Source: Spirochaetaceae bacterium (GTDB lineage Bacteria; Spirochaetota; Leptospiria; Leptospirales; Leptonemataceae). Taken from it: 64,000 bases of DNA. Position 1 is the stretch's first letter; every line of letters starts with the position of its first letter. Shown here piece after piece: positions 51,657-61,268 of the stretch. The notes beneath the pieces were generated by a model. It worked only from the letters and a program-made list of their open reading frames with translations, was not told where the DNA came from and did not search any database. The stretch lies in contig PCBI01000009.1 of assembly GCA_002730875.1 (NCBI GenBank), positions 62,001 to 126,000 on the forward strand, in the 5' to 3' direction. The translations under genes and the position numbers were made by a program.

Positions 51657-53110
51657 GTTCCGAAAAAGACAAAGACGGCTCCCGGCGCTTTCAGGGTAAG
51701 TCCGGGAAACCGGGCCCGCGAAAGTCCTCTTCAGGGGGAACCGGCCACCGCCCCGGTTCTGCCGCCGGCAGTCGTCGGGGACCATCGTCAAAGAAGACAA
51801 CCCGCAAGCCCGATTTTCGCTCCGATTCTCGGAACCCGTTTCCGGGCGAAAGGAAAGCCGGATCCGAAGGCCGGGGTAGGCGACCGGGATCGTCTGAAAG
51901 ATCAGATTTTCGATCCGATGCGCGCCCCGGTGGCAGAGATGATTCGCGAAAACCGTCCGGTCGATCGTATTCGCGTAATGAGGGCTCCCGGTCTTCCGGC
52001 AAATCGTTTCCCAGGTCGGATTCTCGCAGCGGGAAAGGACCGAGAGGCGGATCCTACGACCGGCCGGCCTCAAAGCGATGGGACAGTAGGGAATCTGACC
52101 GGCCTGCGAAAAAGGAGTCCGTATTTCGACCCGATTACTCGGCTTCGGACAACCCGGAAAAAAGAAAGAAAAAGGCAATTATCAAAACCCCGGCGCGACT
52201 TCCTTCCGGCCGTCGCATTACGAAGCATAAGCATGATCGCAAGGTAGTATTGCCCGATCGCCCGGATCCAGATCTGGCAATCGACGAACTGGAAATAGAA
52301 GGCGTTCAGGGTAAACCTTCGCAGGGCTCGCTTGAAGCGGGTCAATCGATCTTTCGCGAGCCTGTGCGAATCAATCGCTACCTGGCCCGGGCGGGTTATG
52401 GCTCCCGCAGACAGGTGGAGGACTACGTTACTTCCGGAAGAGTTAAGTTGAACGGAAAAGTTGTAGAGGCTCTGGATACGAAAGTGGGCCCGGGAGACCT
52501 TGTCACTCTGGATGGGAAGCGAGTTCGCTTTACGGAAGGTCACATTTATCAAGCATTCAATAAGCCCATGGGTTATACCGTGTCGGCAAAGAGTTTTCCG
52601 GGCAGTCCTTCCATCTATGAAATCCTGCCGGAGAGCCTCCACGGTCTGAAATACGCCGGCCGATTGGACAAAGAGTCCAGGGGGCTGGTTGTTCTCTCCA
52701 ACGACGGCGAATTCCTGAATCAGGTCATGCATCCGGCCCGACGAGTCACCAAAAGATACATAGTAACCCTGGATGAACTTCCCGAGGCCGAAGAACTGAC
52801 TCGAAGCTTCTACAAAGGCGTAGTTGATGATGGCGAACTGCTCCGGGCAGTCCGGGTGGGGATTCTGGATCGGGCCGACCGTACCGTAGAGGTAATACTG
52901 TCCGAAGGTCGAAAGCGGCAGATTCGGCGTATGTTCCAGGCTCTGGACGTAAAAGTGCTGGATCTTTATCGCGTGTCTGTTGGATTTCTAAGTCTGGAAA
53001 ATCATCCAGTAAAGGAAGGGGAGACGTTCTCCTTTGAGCCGGAAGAGCTGTTTGGAATGAAAAAGAGCGATCCGGTACTCGGAGACTTCAACCCCTGGAA
53101 GGAAGGCTGA
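51653..53110 (+). CDS. RluB/RsuA-type pseudouridine synthase with long disordered N-terminus
   Basis: Residues from about 235 form a normal ribosomal large/small-subunit pseudouridine synthase: S4 RNA-binding domain (VRINRYLARAGYGSRRQVED) and catalytic domain with Asp in GRLDKESRGLVVLSNDGEF, then VTKRYIVTLDE and EGRKRQIRRMFQALD. The first 220 residues are Arg/Ser/Gly/Lys-rich and probably disordered, an RNA-binding-like tail. At 485 residues it is about twice the usual size. It is coupled to the SH3 lipoprotein gene and ends one base into the MBOAT start. Confidence 0.9.
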   Translation: MSSEKDKDGSRRFQGKSGKPGPRKSSSGGTGHRPGSAAGSRRGPSSKKTTRKPDFRSDSRNPFPGERKAGSEGRGRRPGSSERSDFRSDARPGGRDDSRKPSGRSYSRNEGSRSSGKSFPRSDSRSGKGPRGGSYDRPASKRWDSRESDRPAKKESVFRPDYSASDNPEKRKKKAIIKTPARLPSGRRITKHKHDRKVVLPDRPDPDLAIDELEIEGVQGKPSQGSLEAGQSIFREPVRINRYLARAGYGSRRQVEDYVTSGRVKLNGKVVEALDTKVGPGDLVTLDGKRVRFTEGHIYQAFNKPMGYTVSAKSFPGSPSIYEILPESLHGLKYAGRLDKESRGLVVLSNDGEFLNQVMHPARRVTKRYIVTLDELPEAEELTRSFYKGVVDDGELLRAVRVGILDRADRTVEVILSEGRKRQIRRMFQALDVKVLDLYRVSVGFLSLENHPVKEGETFSFEPEELFGMKKSDPVLGDFNPWKEG

Positions 53111-54534
53111 TGCTATTCGTTACCCAGGAGTTCTTGCTCTTTTTCATCGTAGTGGCGCTGGTTTACTGGCTGGTGCCTGGCCGTTTTCGGATGTACTGGC
53201 TCATCCTGTCGTCGCTTTTCTTCTACGCTACCTGGAGTTTCACATTCACGTTCCATCTTCTGTTTGTGGTGGGAGTAAACTATGTGGCCATGGAGCTCTA
53301 CAAGATCCATCGCAAGAAATGGATCTTCGTGGCGCTTCAGATTGGCAACGTGGCCAACATTGGCGTTTTCAAATACTATTATCTGATTCTGGACTTTGTA
53401 GGCCTGATGTTTGGCCTGGACTGGATGCGTGAAGAGAGTCTTCGGCTGCAGGATCGACTTCAGGGGCATGAGATCATGCTTCCTCTGGCTATTAGCTTTT
53501 ATACCTTTCAGATCATGTCCTATGGTATTGATATCTACCGAGGGCAGTACACACAGCAACACACCTTTCGCGAAGTCCTGCTATTTAAGTCTTTCTTTCC
53601 GCAGTTAATTGCCGGGCCCATTATGCGATCTTCGGAGCTACTGCCTCAGATCCAGAAAATGGATGCATTTAGCGTCCCTACGGCGGAGCAGACCGAGCGG
53701 GCAACCTGGCTGATCATCGCAGGGATCACCAAGAAGATGCTGATTGCGGATCAAATGACCGGCGCATTGATCCCTTTTCTTACCGGCAGTCCCGCGGATT
53801 TTCCCAGCCACTTGATCTGGATCTATACACTGGGCTGTCTGGCCATGCTTTATGCGGACTTTTCGGCGTATACCGACCTGGCCAGGGGAACGGGTCTCTT
53901 GCTTGGTTTCGAAATCCCCATTAACTTCAAGGCTCCCCTTTTTATGCATTCCATCTCGGATTTCTGGCGAAGATGGCACCTGACGTTTTCGCGCTGGATT
54001 CGGGACTACATCTATATTCCCCTGGGCGGGAGTCATGTTCCGGAATACCGAAACTACATCAACCTGGTTATCACGTTTTTCATTGGCGGCCTCTGGCACG
54101 GAGCAAGCTACACCTTTGTTCTATGGGGAATCCTCACCGGATTGATGTTGTCTGCGGAGTCTTTTGCCTTTCGCAGGGGCTGGCAGGAATGGCCGGATAG
54201 CTGGCATGGAAGAGCGCTCCGAGTTGCGATCAGCTATCTTATTTTCATTCCCAGTACCTTGTTCTTTTTTGGAAAGGGGCTGGACTGGTGCCTGGAAGCG
54301 TTTCTTCAGATGTTTTCGTTCGATTTCGCCGGCGCACCGCCGGAGAATTTCTCTACGCTGGGTTATGGTATCCTTGCCGTACTATTTTTCCATCTAATCG
54401 ATGAGTGGCCGGAGAAGTTCAAAGCATTGCGTAAATATGACCGCTGGCTTCTACCAGTCGGAGGACTGGCATTGATTCTGGCCATGACACAATTTGCCGG
54501 ACCCGGAAAAGACTTCTTCTACTTTCAGTTCTAG
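53110..54534 (+). CDS. MBOAT-family O-acyltransferase (AlgI-like)
   Basis: The 474-residue polytopic protein has about ten or more membrane helices and MBOAT motifs: YRGQYTQQHTFREVLLF, FFPQLIAGPIMRSSELLPQI, ISDFWRRWHLTFSRWIRDYI and the catalytic-His region GGLWHGASYTF. It transfers acyl (often acetyl) groups across the membrane to an envelope glycan. An SGNH-like partner lies two genes on, as in alginate or peptidoglycan O-acetylation systems. Confidence 0.93.
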   Translation: MLFVTQEFLLFFIVVALVYWLVPGRFRMYWLILSSLFFYATWSFTFTFHLLFVVGVNYVAMELYKIHRKKWIFVALQIGNVANIGVFKYYYLILDFVGLMFGLDWMREESLRLQDRLQGHEIMLPLAISFYTFQIMSYGIDIYRGQYTQQHTFREVLLFKSFFPQLIAGPIMRSSELLPQIQKMDAFSVPTAEQTERATWLIIAGITKKMLIADQMTGALIPFLTGSPADFPSHLIWIYTLGCLAMLYADFSAYTDLARGTGLLLGFEIPINFKAPLFMHSISDFWRRWHLTFSRWIRDYIYIPLGGSHVPEYRNYINLVITFFIGGLWHGASYTFVLWGILTGLMLSAESFAFRRGWQEWPDSWHGRALRVAISYLIFIPSTLFFFGKGLDWCLEAFLQMFSFDFAGAPPENFSTLGYGILAVLFFHLIDEWPEKFKALRKYDRWLLPVGGLALILAMTQFAGPGKDFFYFQF

Positions 54535-54537
54535 ATT

Positions 54538-54675
54538 ATGCAAGACGGGATCGACAACTTGCTTTATTGCCTGGAGAGTTACGATACTAACAGCTTGCTC
54601 CATAGCCTGGATAGCAATAACGGCAGAGCGCAGTGTTTGCACGGGCCCGAATCGCCGAAGCAGGACCTATTATGA
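54538..54675 (+). CDS. Micro-ORF (45 aa) between MBOAT and SGNH-like genes
   Basis: The ATG at 54538 lies 3 bp after the MBOAT stop, and its TGA overlaps the next gene's ATG (ATGA at 54672-54675). The product has an internal repeat DNLLYCLES and NSLLHSLDS, matched in DNA by two similar 35-bp segments. The tight coupling suggests either a real small peptide or a device for translational coupling. No family is known to me. Confidence 0.4.
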   Translation: MQDGIDNLLYCLESYDTNSLLHSLDSNNGRAQCLHGPESPKQDLL

Positions 54676-55802
54676 AAAACAAGCCTTTGTACATTCTGAT
54701 CGGTTGCATTGCCTTTCTTTTCCTGGCCGATAAGGTCTTTCTCATTCCCGAAGTTCGCGATAGCTTTATGCAACCTGGCGGTATGGTTTACTATCGCCAC
54801 CGCATTCATCAATTGGACCTTTACAGGAAGGCTATGGAAAAGCCCTCGGACAAACGACGTGTCGTTGTTCTTGGCGATTCCCGTAGCTTTGGCATTGGAA
54901 CCTCTATGGCTCAACTTGCCGGAAAGGATGACGTTGAGATCTGGAATTTTGCCGGACCTCAGGCTGTGCCGGCCTATCATCTGTTCGTTCTGGAGCGTAT
55001 TCTGGAGGCAGACCGCAAACCGGACGCCATCATTCTTGGGCTTTCGCCGGATGCTCTCGGACGGAATGCCGGGATTTTTGCCAGCCCTGTCTTGAATTAC
55101 GGCGTGGACAGCGAATTCATCGAGAGTTACCGTACTCAGATCCCGGATCGCGACCTGGATACCTATGCGAACAGTCGTCGCTTTGCGGTTGTAGGCATGC
55201 AGTTTTCGATTAGAACCTTGATTCGGCGAATCAAGGGAAGCTTGAATCCCAGAGATCGGTCCGGTGAAGCGGCTCTGCTGCTGCAAGGTAGACAGCTGAG
55301 CGAAGAGGAAAAAGCCAGGTTGCAGTCTCTGGCCCTGGCGAGTTCAGAAAACCTGGCCATCTATGACTTCCATACATCGCCGCAAATCGATGTTCTGGAT
55401 CAGCTGAAAGGGGCGCAGTACGGCTGGTTCGGCTACATGAACGCCGATGAACTCAAGAAAGAAACGGATACACTGGTTTCGCTGTATCTCGAAGCGTTCA
55501 CGGTCTCCGAAGAGCAGATGTTCTATCTGGAAAAGTCGATGCAGTTAATGGACCAGGCCAACATCCCCGCCGTGGTATTCTGGCCCCGGGTGAACCCATA
55601 TCTCCGGGAAGTGTATCAGAAAGAGCCGAAGATCTCCATGCTCTGGACGCGGGTCACTCGTCTGGCGAACCGATACGGCCTGGGTACCGCCGATTTAAAC
55701 GTGACCGAGGAAACCTCCTGTCAGCATTACTACGATGCCAGCCACCTCTCCATCGATTGCTATCCTTCAATTACCGGTTATCTGCTCCAGCGTCCCCGAT
55801 AG
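54672..55802 (+). CDS. DUF1574/SGNH-like protein, probable partner of MBOAT
   Basis: The 376-residue product has an N-terminal membrane anchor (LYILIGCIAFLFLADKVFL), an SGNH-type block I (VVVLGDSRSFGIG near residue 65) and a late block with Asp and His (YYDASHLS near 355), matching DUF1574-type proteins of leptospires. It probably accepts the acyl group exported by the MBOAT protein and passes it to an envelope sugar. The ATG at 54672 is preferred over TTG 54633. Confidence 0.8.
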   Translation: MKNKPLYILIGCIAFLFLADKVFLIPEVRDSFMQPGGMVYYRHRIHQLDLYRKAMEKPSDKRRVVVLGDSRSFGIGTSMAQLAGKDDVEIWNFAGPQAVPAYHLFVLERILEADRKPDAIILGLSPDALGRNAGIFASPVLNYGVDSEFIESYRTQIPDRDLDTYANSRRFAVVGMQFSIRTLIRRIKGSLNPRDRSGEAALLLQGRQLSEEEKARLQSLALASSENLAIYDFHTSPQIDVLDQLKGAQYGWFGYMNADELKKETDTLVSLYLEAFTVSEEQMFYLEKSMQLMDQANIPAVVFWPRVNPYLREVYQKEPKISMLWTRVTRLANRYGLGTADLNVTEETSCQHYYDASHLSIDCYPSITGYLLQRPR

Positions 55803-55951
55803 AGCGTCCAACCGTTCCCCGGGGTATGTTTGGGTGGCCCGCCTGGCTGCCTTCATGCAATGGTCCAGGTAGTTGCCCGCATTGACTTTCGTGTCCCCGG
55901 GCCCGCAATTTTTTCTCGGTATCGGCCGAAAATCGTGCGATACTGAAAATA

Positions 55952-56602
55952 GTGCAGACGGTATTTAAATGGATCGATCAATTCTTCCACTCCATACCGG
56001 AGAAGCTGGCGCGGAGCATTCGCCTTGGCTTTATCGGTGTATGGGTGCTGCTGGCCGGGGCCGTATCCTACAGGGCCTGTGTTGTGGGCCAGTCGGAAGC
56101 TCCCCAGGACGGACAGGATCTGCAGCTTTCTAGAATCAAAGAGCAAATTGCGCGAGAGGAGAACCGAAACAACGCCGCCGAAATCCAGTTACCTGATCCG
56201 GATCAGATTCTTCCGGAAAACTCGGCCATTGACGATCTACCGTTGCCCGAGCCCAGGCGCGATGTGGAAACACTGCCAGGATCCGCCGATCTCAGGGAGC
56301 GCGATCCCAACCCCGAATCGGAGACGCTTCCGCCGTTTCTGGGCGAACAGGACGAAATCATATTTCCCCGAAGGGATAACCAGGACTCCTCCAGGATGGA
56401 CAGTGCGCCACGGGAAAGAGAAAGCCTGAATCGAGAAATGGATAAAGGTACCCGGCTACAAAGCCCCGATTTGTCGTCCGAAAAACCCATGGGGAGCGAG
56501 AACTCGCCCGACACGTCCCGGAAGCCGCCAGCGAATGATCGCCCGTCGGGAAATCAAAACTTCAGCGACTTTGATCTACTTCCGCCGCCTTCGGAGCAGT
56601 AG
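55952..56602 (+). CDS. Single-pass membrane protein with disordered extracytoplasmic part
   Basis: The 216-residue product (GTG start at 55952) has one membrane helix (LGFIGVWVLLAGAVSYRAC) near residue 30 followed by about 165 residues rich in Pro, Glu, Asp, Ser and Arg without predicted structure. I recognise no family. It ends one base before the ATG of the TPR gene at 56604. The 149-bp gap after the SGNH-like gene holds nothing I can support. Confidence 0.6.
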   Translation: MQTVFKWIDQFFHSIPEKLARSIRLGFIGVWVLLAGAVSYRACVVGQSEAPQDGQDLQLSRIKEQIAREENRNNAAEIQLPDPDQILPENSAIDDLPLPEPRRDVETLPGSADLRERDPNPESETLPPFLGEQDEIIFPRRDNQDSSRMDSAPRERESLNREMDKGTRLQSPDLSSEKPMGSENSPDTSRKPPANDRPSGNQNFSDFDLLPPPSEQ

Positions 56603-56603
56603 C

Positions 56604-57380
56604 ATGAGCGGAGCGGTGACAGCAAAGACGCTTCTCGGGCATTTCGCACAATCTCGAAGATTCCCATTTTCCGGGGCTTCTGCCATTCTTTGCGCCATCA
56701 TTCTTGCGGGCCTGTTCCACGCCGGCCTATCCGCTCAAGAAGACCAGGTTTCTGCCTACAGACAGGGTGTGTTTCATCGTTCCCTGGGACACAAAGAGGT
56801 GGCTCTGCAGTATTTCAATGAGGCGCTACAGCAGGACAGCGGCGAGGCGGATCTGGCCCGGCTGGCCCTTCTGGAGATGCGGCTGGAAGAAAAGGGGCCC
56901 CAGGCCAATTACCGGGAGCTACTTGCTGGCTCCTCCCCCGAGTTTCAGCCGGTGCTTTATAAGCGGGCCGGCTTCATGCTACTGGATGCCGGCGCCTCCG
57001 TTCCCGCTCTGGAACTTCTTCTTGAATACCCGGATCGTTTCCCTCAGGATCCGGCCGCGGCCGATGTGCTCTACCAGACCGGTCGATATGCTCAAAGCCT
57101 GGGCAACCGGTATGTTTCGGCCACGCTCTTCTACGATCTTCTGGACCGGTACCCGGATTCGGAACTGGCGGATGATGCTTTCATCCTTTTGGCCCGGCAT
57201 TACTATCTGCCCGGCCCGGACCGAAATATGGACCGTTGCCGGGATATTCTGCTACATTTTGCCGCCGAAAACAGGCCGGCGTTTAGGCAGTCTCCGCACC
57301 GTCCCGCAGTACAGGCCTATCTGACCGGTAAATCCGACCTGAATGATCTCTTTTCCAGCCTCTATTTTCCCTCCCTTTGA
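56604..57380 (+). CDS. Secreted TPR-repeat protein
   Basis: The 258-residue product has a signal peptide (ASAILCAIILAGLFHAGLSA) and TPR-like helical pairs (SAYRQGVFHRSLGHKEVALQ, LYQTGRYAQSLGNRYVSATL, DRYPDSELADDAFILLARHY), as in BamD- or YbgF-like scaffold proteins of the periplasm. It is coupled to the preceding membrane-protein gene. A longer frame to 56535 is not needed. Confidence 0.75.
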   Translation: MSGAVTAKTLLGHFAQSRRFPFSGASAILCAIILAGLFHAGLSAQEDQVSAYRQGVFHRSLGHKEVALQYFNEALQQDSGEADLARLALLEMRLEEKGPQANYRELLAGSSPEFQPVLYKRAGFMLLDAGASVPALELLLEYPDRFPQDPAAADVLYQTGRYAQSLGNRYVSATLFYDLLDRYPDSELADDAFILLARHYYLPGPDRNMDRCRDILLHFAAENRPAFRQSPHRPAVQAYLTGKSDLNDLFSSLYFPSL

Positions 57381-57498
57381 GCCAAAATGCCGTGGGAATC
57401 TCCTTGCCTTCGATTGTTCACCCAGTATAGTGCACTGTCAGAACTTGCAGTGATGAGCTGATCATGTTCGTCGTATAAAGGGAATCAGGACCACCGGA

Positions 57499-59148
57499 AT
57501 GAACTTTAGCCTTCATCTTGAGAACAATGAGCTGTCCAACCAGGAAAAGTCTCTTACCCATCTGCTGGTCCGGGTAGAAACCCCGCCGGTAGCTGACTCC
57601 CCGGACCGAAGACCGCTCATCGTTGGACTGGCCATAGACAAGTCGAAATCTATGTACGGCGACAAGATGCAATCGGTTATCGAATCGGCCAGCGCGCTGG
57701 TGAACTGGCTTACCCGGCATGATCAGCTGACTATCGTGGCCTACGATACGAACATCGAAGTCGTTCAGCCCTTGATTCCCCTGACGGACAAATACTCGGT
57801 TACCAAGAAGCTCGAACAGATCCGTGTTGGTAGTTCTACGAACCTGAGCGGCGGCTGGTTGCAGGCGCTACGAACCGTGGAGGGAGCCAGCGCCGAAAAC
57901 GGCTATAAACGCGTTATCCTGCTCACCGACGGTATGGCCAATACCGGAGTGGTGTCGCCCACCGAACTTAAAAAAATCGCCAGGGATCATTATGGTCGCG
58001 GAATCTCTACAACGACCATAGGCTTTGGAAGAGACTTTTCGGAGACGCTGCTGAAGGACATTGCCACAGCCGGAGGCGGTAACTTCTACTTCATTGAAGG
58101 ACCGGAGCAAGCCCATGAGGTCTTTTTCCGCGAATTTGGCGACATTGCGGCTCTTTTTGGACAGGGACTGGAGATTCGTCTTCGCATGGCGCCGGGAGTA
58201 AGCATCAAAGAGTTTCTGAGCGATATACCGCATGATTACCGGGATCGCACCACCGGCGAAGGCTCCACCGCTTCGGAACAATCGGAAAAAAAGGACCTGA
58301 TTCTGCGGCCGGGGGATCTTCGTTCCGACGATCTGCGAAACATTGTAATGGTCCTGGAAGTAGACGGTAACCAGGCTTCGCAGTCGCAGGGCCCGTTGGT
58401 GGAAGCCGAGCTATCATTCTATAACCTTCAGGAAGATTCCCGCATGGAGACCCATGGCGCCAACCTGGCAGGCAAGTTTGCTCCGAACCCATCCTCGGAG
58501 AGAGACAACAACGTACGGCTGGAAAGCCTTCTGGCCGCATCCAGCAAGGCCATGATGGAAGCATCCAGGATCTCCGGGGAACGAGACCTGGGCGCCGCCC
58601 GCGACGTAATCCGTCAGGCCATTCAGCGATTGAGCAATAACCGGGACGTAGATCCGGAAATCATCGATCGCATGATAGGCCGGCTATCGGATATGGAAAG
58701 AAACCTGGAAGACAATCTAATTATTGCCCGAAAGCAACTTATGGCCGGCGGATCGGACAGCAAAGCCTTCCGGTCCGTGTACAAGGCCGAAGCAGGAGTC
58801 CATAATCGCATTCTGGAACACTCCATGGAAGGTCAATTAGACCTGTACAAGTGTCCGGAAGTGAAGAATATGGTCCGCAGGCATCTGGAAAATGGCTACC
58901 GTTTCATGATATTCGATCTCACCGATCTGAGTTATGTAGATTCTTCGGGAATCGGTACCATGATTCAGATCTCTAACTGGCTCAAAAACCGGGGAGGGCT
59001 GCTAATTCTGGTAAATGTGCAGGGAAATGTGGAGAAGCTTTTCCAGATGAGTAAGCTGGATGAGTTTTTCGTATTTAAGGATACGGTAGCCTCAGCCCGA
59101 TTATTCTTACAGGAGATTATCCAGGCGGCAGAAGAGTCTAAAGGCTAA
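57499..59148 (+). CDS. VWA-STAS fusion protein
   Basis: The 549-residue cytosolic protein joins a von Willebrand factor A domain (about residues 40-210; MIDAS motifs DKSKSMYG, SSTNLSGG and TDGMANTG) to a C-terminal STAS domain (about 445-545) like anti-sigma-factor antagonists, with the phosphorylatable Ser in YVDSSGIGTMIQIS. A helical linker lies between (IRQAIQRLSNNRDVDPEI). STAS domains bind anti-sigma kinases, and VWA domains bind proteins through a metal ion. No kinase or phosphatase gene is adjacent. The architecture is unusual to my knowledge. Confidence 0.88.
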   Translation: MNFSLHLENNELSNQEKSLTHLLVRVETPPVADSPDRRPLIVGLAIDKSKSMYGDKMQSVIESASALVNWLTRHDQLTIVAYDTNIEVVQPLIPLTDKYSVTKKLEQIRVGSSTNLSGGWLQALRTVEGASAENGYKRVILLTDGMANTGVVSPTELKKIARDHYGRGISTTTIGFGRDFSETLLKDIATAGGGNFYFIEGPEQAHEVFFREFGDIAALFGQGLEIRLRMAPGVSIKEFLSDIPHDYRDRTTGEGSTASEQSEKKDLILRPGDLRSDDLRNIVMVLEVDGNQASQSQGPLVEAELSFYNLQEDSRMETHGANLAGKFAPNPSSERDNNVRLESLLAASSKAMMEASRISGERDLGAARDVIRQAIQRLSNNRDVDPEIIDRMIGRLSDMERNLEDNLIIARKQLMAGGSDSKAFRSVYKAEAGVHNRILEHSMEGQLDLYKCPEVKNMVRRHLENGYRFMIFDLTDLSYVDSSGIGTMIQISNWLKNRGGLLILVNVQGNVEKLFQMSKLDEFFVFKDTVASARLFLQEIIQAAEESKG

Positions 59149-59165
59149 TCCCGTGGTTTTACAAG

Positions 59166-61031
59166 GTGACGAATCCAACCCCTCAAAACACCGGAGCGGC
59201 GCTCTGGCCCAGTATTGGTTTTCTATTTCGGGCTATACGCTCGGCACCCATCGGCGTTGCCCTGGGTTCGGTGGGCCTGATTACGCTTTTTTTCAGTCCG
59301 TCCATCCGGGCTGATTCGAATCCTCAGTGGCGCCCCCCTGGCTACGGTCCAGGCCAGCAGCTGGAAAGAATGGGCTTTGGAGTCAATACTGGCTTCAAGA
59401 CCATAGAGGACGACTACTACGTAACCATAACACCTCAATTCGAGTTGCCGCTGGGGGACTTCAAGATAGGCCTGCAGGTTCCACTGGAAGTCCTGGTATA
59501 CGATACCGAGCCGAAGACAGCGGAAAAAGTCCCGGATATTCGCACGGGTACCTATGACTCCCTGGAAGACTACTCGCAGCTCATCACCTACGTGCGAAAA
59601 GGTACCCACGGCTATTATGAACCCGGGGAATGGAACTGGTCCTTTTTCTATGGCCGCATGTACGACGGCTACATTGGCCACCGTACCATCATTGATCGAT
59701 ATGTTTCTACTTATGATCCTACCGTGCAAAGCCCGGGGCTCATGGCAGACATCAACAATGACTGGGGCGGTATTGAATACTTTCAGTCCAACCTGCTGCG
59801 AAAGCAAGTTGAAGCCGGTCGAGTCTATATCCGTCCGGCTGGCATTGTCGCTTCGGTGTACAATGGATTTTTCGCCGCGCATAACGGCGGGGGCGGTTTC
59901 TCCCCCCGGGAAGTAGCCCTGTCCATCCGCGAAAACCGAAGCTCTTACTACTATGAAAAGATTCCGGAACCCCAGAAAGGGGGCGCGCTCCGACAGTATC
60001 GATTGAATCGTTTGCGAGAGGATCTGAAGGGAACCGAACTCGACTTCGAGGAGTACAGGGATCCGGTCACCAATGAGGTCAAGGTCCGTCCAGTAGAGAA
60101 ACCAACCGGTCCGGATAGTCCCGGGCCTTCCGGTCCCGGCGATCAGGGACTTCAGGAACCGGGCGGTCCGTCGCCGTCGAGTAGCGATTCCGACGAATGG
60201 GATGCGGGCTTCTGGGGACGATGGGCCATTGGCTATACGGTGGCCCGAGATCATGAAGCGCCCCTGACCCTGGAATACGACGGTTCCAATAATCTGGTAG
60301 TGGATCCGGAAACGCTGCGGCCCCGGGCCCTGGAAACGGAAGACCTGTATATTGTGGGCATGGATACCGAAATAAAGCTCAGTCCGTATAGCTGGTTTGA
60401 CCTAACTCCTTATGTTGATGTAAACAAGGTTAAGGATCTGGAAAACAGCGAAGGGATTCATGCTGGTATTCTATTTCAATTGAACTTTAGCCTGGTCAAG
60501 ATTACGCTGAAGCCCGAGTACCGGGAAGTGACCTCCAACTATTTGCCGGCCTATTTTGACTCCTACTACGCGGTGGAGCGAACCATCTACATCCCGGACA
60601 GCGGCGATGCAAGTACACAGACCACTACAAAGCTTGCGTATCTGAAGTCGCTACCAACGGATGGAGCCAAAAAAAAGGGATTCTTCATTCACGGCCTTGC
60701 GGATTTTTCCCGTTTTTTCATCATAGAAATGAACTACGAAGACTATGACGGACCTTCCAATTCGGAAATCTTCGTTGGTTTCTATATCCCCCCTACATTC
60801 GGCGGACTGTTCCTAAACGGATACTATTCCAAAAAGAACTTCGAGGGTTTTAGCAACGCTTTCGAAGTAGACGACAACTCGCTATTGGCCGGCGAAGCGG
60901 GGATTACTTTCATGGGCGGCCTTTACATTAAAGGCGTATTTCAGAGAACCTGGCAGTATGATTCTAATGAAGCCAGGTATCTGCCTACCGATGAAACCTC
61001 TGTGCAGTTCGGATTTTCCTCCAATCTGTAA
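59166..61031 (+). CDS. Large outer-membrane-type protein
   Basis: The 621-residue product (GTG start) has a long N-region, a hydrophobic signal segment (IGVALGSVGLITLFFSPSIRA), and a beta-rich body with strands such as YYVTITPQFELPLGDFKIGL, LSPYSWFDLTPYVDVNK and IHAGILFQLNFSLVKITLKP. A Pro/Gly/Ser-rich hydrophilic linker interrupts it near residues 312-345. The final residues VQFGFSSNL end in a hydrophobic residue but without a classical terminal Phe. It is likely an outer-membrane barrel of unknown function, 17 bp after the VWA-STAS gene. Confidence 0.72.
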   Translation: MTNPTPQNTGAALWPSIGFLFRAIRSAPIGVALGSVGLITLFFSPSIRADSNPQWRPPGYGPGQQLERMGFGVNTGFKTIEDDYYVTITPQFELPLGDFKIGLQVPLEVLVYDTEPKTAEKVPDIRTGTYDSLEDYSQLITYVRKGTHGYYEPGEWNWSFFYGRMYDGYIGHRTIIDRYVSTYDPTVQSPGLMADINNDWGGIEYFQSNLLRKQVEAGRVYIRPAGIVASVYNGFFAAHNGGGGFSPREVALSIRENRSSYYYEKIPEPQKGGALRQYRLNRLREDLKGTELDFEEYRDPVTNEVKVRPVEKPTGPDSPGPSGPGDQGLQEPGGPSPSSSDSDEWDAGFWGRWAIGYTVARDHEAPLTLEYDGSNNLVVDPETLRPRALETEDLYIVGMDTEIKLSPYSWFDLTPYVDVNKVKDLENSEGIHAGILFQLNFSLVKITLKPEYREVTSNYLPAYFDSYYAVERTIYIPDSGDASTQTTTKLAYLKSLPTDGAKKKGFFIHGLADFSRFFIIEMNYEDYDGPSNSEIFVGFYIPPTFGGLFLNGYYSKKNFEGFSNAFEVDDNSLLAGEAGITFMGGLYIKGVFQRTWQYDSNEARYLPTDETSVQFGFSSNL

Positions 61032-61086
61032 ACGGATTTCGTCGCTTCGCGCTGAATGATTTCTGTTTTGCCCGTGACCCACGTCC

Positions 61087-61164
61087 ATTGCCCAGGCCGA
61101 TTGCCCAGGCCGATTGCCCAGGCCGATTGCCCAGGCCGATTGCCCAGGCCGATTGCCCAGGCCC
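61087..61164. repeat. 13-bp tandem repeat, six copies
   Basis: ATTGCCCAGGCCG is repeated six times without interruption (last copy with one change). It lies in the 237-bp gap between the outer-membrane gene and the next gene. The 13-bp period does not keep a reading frame. Copy number could vary and affect expression of the gene at 61269. Confidence 0.95.
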
Positions 61165-61268
61165 GAACTTCTCCTCGCCCATGCAGTTTGCCCCACCGCT
61201 GGCGCTGTACCCGATGCGGAAAACGGAAAGTTCTGCTGAAAAATCCGGGCCTTGCCGATGGAATCGGT

